Assembly (NCBI GenBank): GCA_009380075.1
Contig: WHSO01000032.1
Span: forward strand, 1-34,656
Direction: 5' to 3'
Source: Alphaproteobacteria bacterium
GTDB taxonomy: Bacteria > Pseudomonadota > Alphaproteobacteria > SMXQ01
DNA length: 34,656 bases
Shown here: piece by piece, positions 31,335 through 34,656 of the stretch
How positions within the stretch are numbered: the stretch's first letter is position 1
Layout of the letters: the number at the start of each line of letters is the position of its first letter
Notes under the pieces: model-generated
What the model was told of the DNA's origin: nothing
Databases searched by the model: none
What the model saw: only the letters and a program-made list of their open reading frames with translations
Made by a program: the position numbers and the translations under genes

Positions 31335-32624
31335 TCAACTCCTGAAGTCGGGCAGGCGGCGGACGTAGAGCGCGATGCCCAGCGTGATGGCGATCAGCGC
31401 CCCGCCGCAGACGTAGAAGCTGTTGGTCAGCCCGACGTGTTCGACGACGAAGCCCATGACCAGCGGCACGATGACCGACGCCGCGCGGTTCGACGTGGTG
31501 CGCAGGCCGACGGAGGTGCCCTGCACGCTGGAATCCACGGCGCGCGACAGGATGCCGAAGATCACCGGCTGGGTCAGGCCCTGGGCGAAGCCGCGCCCGA
31601 AGGTGGCGATGGCCAGCAGCACGAAGATGCCGCCCAGCACCGGCGTGATCGAGACGAAGGCGATCGAGGCGATGACGAAGCCGATCAGCACCCAGTGGGG
31701 CTTGAAGTATTTCTCCCACCATCCCGCCATCAGCGCGCCGGCCATGCCGGCGCCCTCGGAGATTCCGACCAGCAGCCCGATCACGGTGCCGAGGTAGCCG
31801 ATGTCCTTCAGGTACACGATGTAGAACGAGGTCTGGATGCCGGTGGAGGAATTGCGCAGCACCGTCATCACCACGATGAAGGTGACGGCCGGGATCGCCA
31901 TCAGGGAAAACGCATGGGCGTAGTCCCGCCAGTTGGGCAGGAGGTCGCGGAGCCGCGTGCGCTCCCGCGGCGTCGCTGGCGCCGCGCCGACCACGGCGGC
32001 TTGCGCGGCCGCTGCCGGGTCGTTCGCTTCGGGGACCTGCCGGAGCGCCAGCAGCACCAGTGCCCCCGCCACGCCGATGGAGCCGAAGGCGATCCACGGG
32101 CCCGTCAGGTCCCAGATCGCGCCGACGAGCACCGGGCCGAGCAGCGTGCCGAGCCGCGCGGCGACGGAGAAACGCGCGATCAGCCGGGTCTGGCCTTTGG
32201 TGAAGCGGACGATCAGCGACTGCGCGCCGATCCAGACCGTCGTCTGGGCCAGCCCGGTGATCAGTTGCAGCACGAGCACGCCGGCGAAGAACGGCAGCGC
32301 CGGATAGAGCGGGCAGGCGATCACCGTGGCCAGCGCATAGGCCATGGTCACGCGCCGCGTGCCGAGGCGGTCCATCAGCACGCCGCCGTGGATCGCGAGC
32401 AGGAACGGCATCAGCCCCGAGATGCCGACGGCGATGCCGATCTCGCTGGCCGAAAGCTGCAGGCTGATCGCCCACAGCGGTAGCGCCACCTTGAGCATCA
32501 TGCCGACGCCGTTGCTGGCGAAGCCGACGGCGTAGGTGGCGTAGAGGGCGGCGGCCGGGACTTCGGATGCCGGCGGCGCCGACGGCGACGCGTCAGCCGC
32601 GCTCGGCGCTTCGGCCACGGGCAT
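31335..32624 (-). CDS. Major facilitator superfamily transporter, relative of the 19.5 kb copy
   Basis: A 429-residue, 12-helix transporter with a Pro/Ala/Ser-rich N-terminal tail of about 22 residues. The motif-A loop is GGVLMDRLGTRR (80-91). The second half begins FYIVYLKDIGYLGTVIGLLVG and includes GFAQGLTQPVIFGILSRAV, both closely paralleling the other MFS protein. The central cytoplasmic loop (around ERTRLRDLLPNWRDYAHAFS) also has a counterpart there (LDLLPRLEDYTRTFT). ATG 32622-32624 has AGGGGG about 3 nt upstream. It lies between the helicase gene (37 nt upstream) and asnB (32 nt downstream), likely one transcript. Cargo unknown. Confidence 0.9.
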   Translation of the reverse strand: MPVAEAPSAADASPSAPPASEVPAAALYATYAVGFASNGVGMMLKVALPLWAISLQLSASEIGIAVGISGLMPFLLAIHGGVLMDRLGTRRVTMAYALATVIACPLYPALPFFAGVLVLQLITGLAQTTVWIGAQSLIVRFTKGQTRLIARFSVAARLGTLLGPVLVGAIWDLTGPWIAFGSIGVAGALVLLALRQVPEANDPAAAAQAAVVGAAPATPRERTRLRDLLPNWRDYAHAFSLMAIPAVTFIVVMTVLRNSSTGIQTSFYIVYLKDIGYLGTVIGLLVGISEGAGMAGALMAGWWEKYFKPHWVLIGFVIASIAFVSITPVLGGIFVLLAIATFGRGFAQGLTQPVIFGILSRAVDSSVQGTSVGLRTTSNRAASVIVPLVMGFVVEHVGLTNSFYVCGGALIAITLGIALYVRRLPDFRS

Positions 32625-32660
32625 GTCCCCCTGTATCGTTCTTATCGTTCTTGTTACGGA

Positions 32661-34656
32661 TCATTCCAGGAATCCCTTCACCCCCTCCACCGCCTCCTTC
32701 AGCCCCACCCTTGCCACCGGCACGCCGTCGGGGAAGGCGCGATGGAAGCGCGAGGGCAGGCCGCGGTCGAGCAGCACGAAGCAGCCGTGGTCGCCGGCGC
32801 GGCGGATGAGGCGCCCGAACGCCTGCTTGAGGCGCAGGCGCGTCAGCATCTCGTCATAGGCGCGGCCGCCGAAATGCGCCTTGCGCGCCCGGTGGATGAT
32901 ATCGGGGCGCGGCCACGGCGTGCGGTCGAAGACGATGAGGCGCAGCGAGCGCCCCGGCACGTCGACGCCGTCGCGCACCGCGTCGGTGCCGAGCAGGCAC
33001 GAATTCTCGTCCTCGCGGAAGATGTCCACCAGGGTCGGCGTGTCCATGGCGTCCACGTGCTGGGCGTAGAGCGCGAGGCCGGAATCGTCGAGGGCCGGGG
33101 CGATCCTCTCGTGGGTCGCGCGCAGCCGGGCGATGGAGGTGAACAGGCCGAGGGCGCCGCCGCCCGCGGCGAGGAACAGGGCGCGATAGGCGCCGGCCAC
33201 GGCGCCGGAATCGTCCTTGTCCACGTCGGTGACGATGAACACCCGCGCCTGGGTGGCGTAATCGAAGGGGGAGGGGTGGCGCGCACGCATCACCGGGCGG
33301 GGCAGGTGGCGGGCGCCGGTGCGCGCCTCGGCCGCGGCCCAGTCGGCCTCGACGTCGCCGGTGGAGTCGGTGAGCGTCGCCGAGGTCACCACCACGCCGT
33401 GGGCCTCGGCATAGACCGTGTCGGCGAGCGGCCGGGTCGGGTCGATCCAGTGGCGGTGCATGCCGACGTCCACCTCGCGCCCGCCAGCGCGCTCGATGCC
33501 GAACCAGTCGACGAAGTCGGCGGGGGTTTCTTCATTCAGCGCCGCCAGCATCGCCCGCCAGGCATTGAGCGGCCCCGCCGCCCGGTGCTCGATGGTGCGC
33601 ACCGCGCCCTCGATGCGCAGGCGCGTGGCGGCGTCGAGGTCGTCGGCGCGGTCGTCCAGCAGGCGCGCGAGGCGCCGGGTGAGCCGGCCCAAAGGTTCCG
33701 TCATCGCGCGCAGGACGTAGTCGAGGTTGGCGGCGGCCTCGGCCACGCCGTCGCCCAGCGGCCGCGCCTCGGCCTCCAGCGTGTAGCCCGCCTCGGCGCC
33801 GCGCGCCCGGGCCAGCACCTGGGCGCGGACGCGGGCGAGGAACGCCTCCGTGCCGCCCTTCGGCGCCCCCTCGGCGATGCGGGTGAGCCAGCCGGCGCCC
33901 GGCAGCTTCTGCGCCGCGGCGACCGCCTCCTTGAGGGCGTCCTCGGCCTCGCCGTCCATCTCGGCGATGTCGCCGATGCGGCGCGCCAGCCCGCGGGCGC
34001 GGGAACGGCCGCGGTCCTCGGCCCCCGCCAGCCAGCGCCTCAGCTCCGACGCCTCCCACCCGGTCAGGTGGGCGGCGAAGGCGGAATCGGCGGCGGCAAA
34101 CAGGTGATGGCCCTCGTCGAAGACGTAGCGCGTCGGCACGAAGGCGTCGTCAAGGCCGGCGAGCGCCGCCTGCGCCATCACCAGCGCGTGGTTGGCGACA
34201 ACGATCTCGGCCCGCCGGGCGCGGCGCACGGTGCGCTCGATGAAGCACTTGTGGTAGTGCGGGCAGGCGGCGTAGATGCATTCGCCGCGGCGGTCCGCGA
34301 GGCCGATAGTGCGCGCCGCGCCGAGAATCTCGATCAGCCAGGCGGGAAAGTCGCCGCCGACCATGTCGCCGTCGCGCGACGCCACCGCCCAGCGCGCCAT
34401 CAGGCCGAGCGCCACGCCCTCGCGCGGGTCGAGCCCGGCGCGGGTCACCGCATCCTCGAAATTCAGCAGGCACAGGTAGTTCTCGCGTCCCTTGCGCACC
34501 ACGGCGAGGCGCGCCTTCATCACCGGGTCGGGGTAGAGGCGGTCGAGCTCCTGGTCGATCTGGCGCTGCAGGTTGCGGGTGAAGGTGGAGATCCACACCG
34601 CGCCCTTGTTCTTCTCGGCCCAGACGCTGGCCGGCGCGATATAGCCCAGCGTCTTG
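32661..34656 (-). CDS. DinG/XPD-like ATP-dependent DNA helicase (cut by right edge)
   Basis: About 665 residues of a superfamily-2 helicase of the DinG/YoaA type, which unwinds DNA 5 prime to 3 prime and usually contains an Fe-S cluster. The open frame continues past the right edge; the last visible codons read KTLGYIAPASVWAEKNKG, so the edge cuts just inside the Walker A motif. Downstream come cysteines of a probable Fe-S site (CIYAACPHYHKC), the DEGH box (VFDEGHHLF), VTSATLTDS, LLGTDAVRDGVDVPG and the helicase motif VI QAFGRLIRRAGDHG. The gene therefore lacks only its N-terminal end here. It is followed 37 nt later by the MFS gene on the same strand. The role would be DNA repair or replication of structured DNA. 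Confidence 0.92.
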   Translation of the reverse strand, partial: KTLGYIAPASVWAEKNKGAVWISTFTRNLQRQIDQELDRLYPDPVMKARLAVVRKGRENYLCLLNFEDAVTRAGLDPREGVALGLMARWAVASRDGDMVGGDFPAWLIEILGAARTIGLADRRGECIYAACPHYHKCFIERTVRRARRAEIVVANHALVMAQAALAGLDDAFVPTRYVFDEGHHLFAAADSAFAAHLTGWEASELRRWLAGAEDRGRSRARGLARRIGDIAEMDGEAEDALKEAVAAAQKLPGAGWLTRIAEGAPKGGTEAFLARVRAQVLARARGAEAGYTLEAEARPLGDGVAEAAANLDYVLRAMTEPLGRLTRRLARLLDDRADDLDAATRLRIEGAVRTIEHRAAGPLNAWRAMLAALNEETPADFVDWFGIERAGGREVDVGMHRHWIDPTRPLADTVYAEAHGVVVTSATLTDSTGDVEADWAAAEARTGARHLPRPVMRARHPSPFDYATQARVFIVTDVDKDDSGAVAGAYRALFLAAGGGALGLFTSIARLRATHERIAPALDDSGLALYAQHVDAMDTPTLVDIFREDENSCLLGTDAVRDGVDVPGRSLRLIVFDRTPWPRPDIIHRARKAHFGGRAYDEMLTRLRLKQAFGRLIRRAGDHGCFVLLDRGLPSRFHRAFPDGVPVARVGLKEAVEGVKGFLE

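Noticed and set aside
1-34656. Mobile elements, phage genes, tRNA or rRNA genes
   Set aside because: I found no transposase or integrase motifs, no flanking terminal repeats and no cloverleaf or rRNA-like segments.

Overview
The window is GC-rich DNA with short, mostly co-directional gene runs and Shine-Dalgarno sequences close to GGAGG. The gene content (heme A synthase, TAXI and TTT solute-binding proteins, a long siroheme reductase operon, many small alphaproteobacterial-looking membrane proteins) suggests a free-living, aerobic alphaproteobacterium, perhaps of the Rhodospirillales type. That placement is inference. There are no rRNA or tRNA genes, CRISPR arrays, insertion sequences or phage modules that I can support.

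Left part (1-7.65 kb, minus strand): the start of a nucleoside transporter runs off the left edge. To its right lies a compact six-gene catabolic operon, read right to left: a dihydroxyphthalate decarboxylase-like protein, a TAXI-type solute-binding protein, a fused TRAP permease, a phytanoyl-CoA-dioxygenase-like enzyme with a SEC-C tail, and the alpha and beta subunits of a Rieske ring-hydroxylating dioxygenase resembling terephthalate dioxygenase. A plausible promoter sits before the first gene and a good hairpin terminator after the last. Together they suggest uptake and oxidation of an aromatic acid. No dioxygenase reductase or ferredoxin is encoded here. The beta subunit carries a histone-H1-like Lys/Arg/Ala tail.

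Middle (7.65-15.5 kb): ctaA (minus) diverges from a three-gene plus-strand operon. It encodes a 726-residue siroheme/[4Fe-4S] nitrite or sulfite reductase with two complete cysteine quartets, a Met8/CysG-N type siroheme synthase, and an 1188-residue flavo-iron-sulfur protein. The last looks like a fusion of NfnL-like (GltD-type) and NfnS-like (PyrK-type) modules behind a novel helical domain. I regard this as the best candidate for an under-described system: a self-contained reductase with its own cofactor enzyme and a fused NAD(P)H-dependent electron donor.

Accessory middle (15.5-23.3 kb): a DUF6524-like membrane protein, two overlapping VOC-fold genes, a 26-residue membrane peptide gene preceded by an 18-bp tandem repeat, an AT-rich gene-free stretch with a hairpin and palindrome, several small membrane or charged proteins, an MFS transporter, a probable gene remnant, and a secreted protein made of six 33-residue cysteine-paired repeats.

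Right part (23-34.7 kb): a transglutaminase-like protease-fold protein, a fatty-acid desaturase, a YCII protein, then a plus-strand group of FMN reductase, an enolase-superfamily protein with altered catalytic residues, a TctC-type binding protein and a cupin. Convergent to these are a minus-strand asparagine synthetase, a second MFS transporter related to the first, and a DinG-like helicase cut by the right edge.
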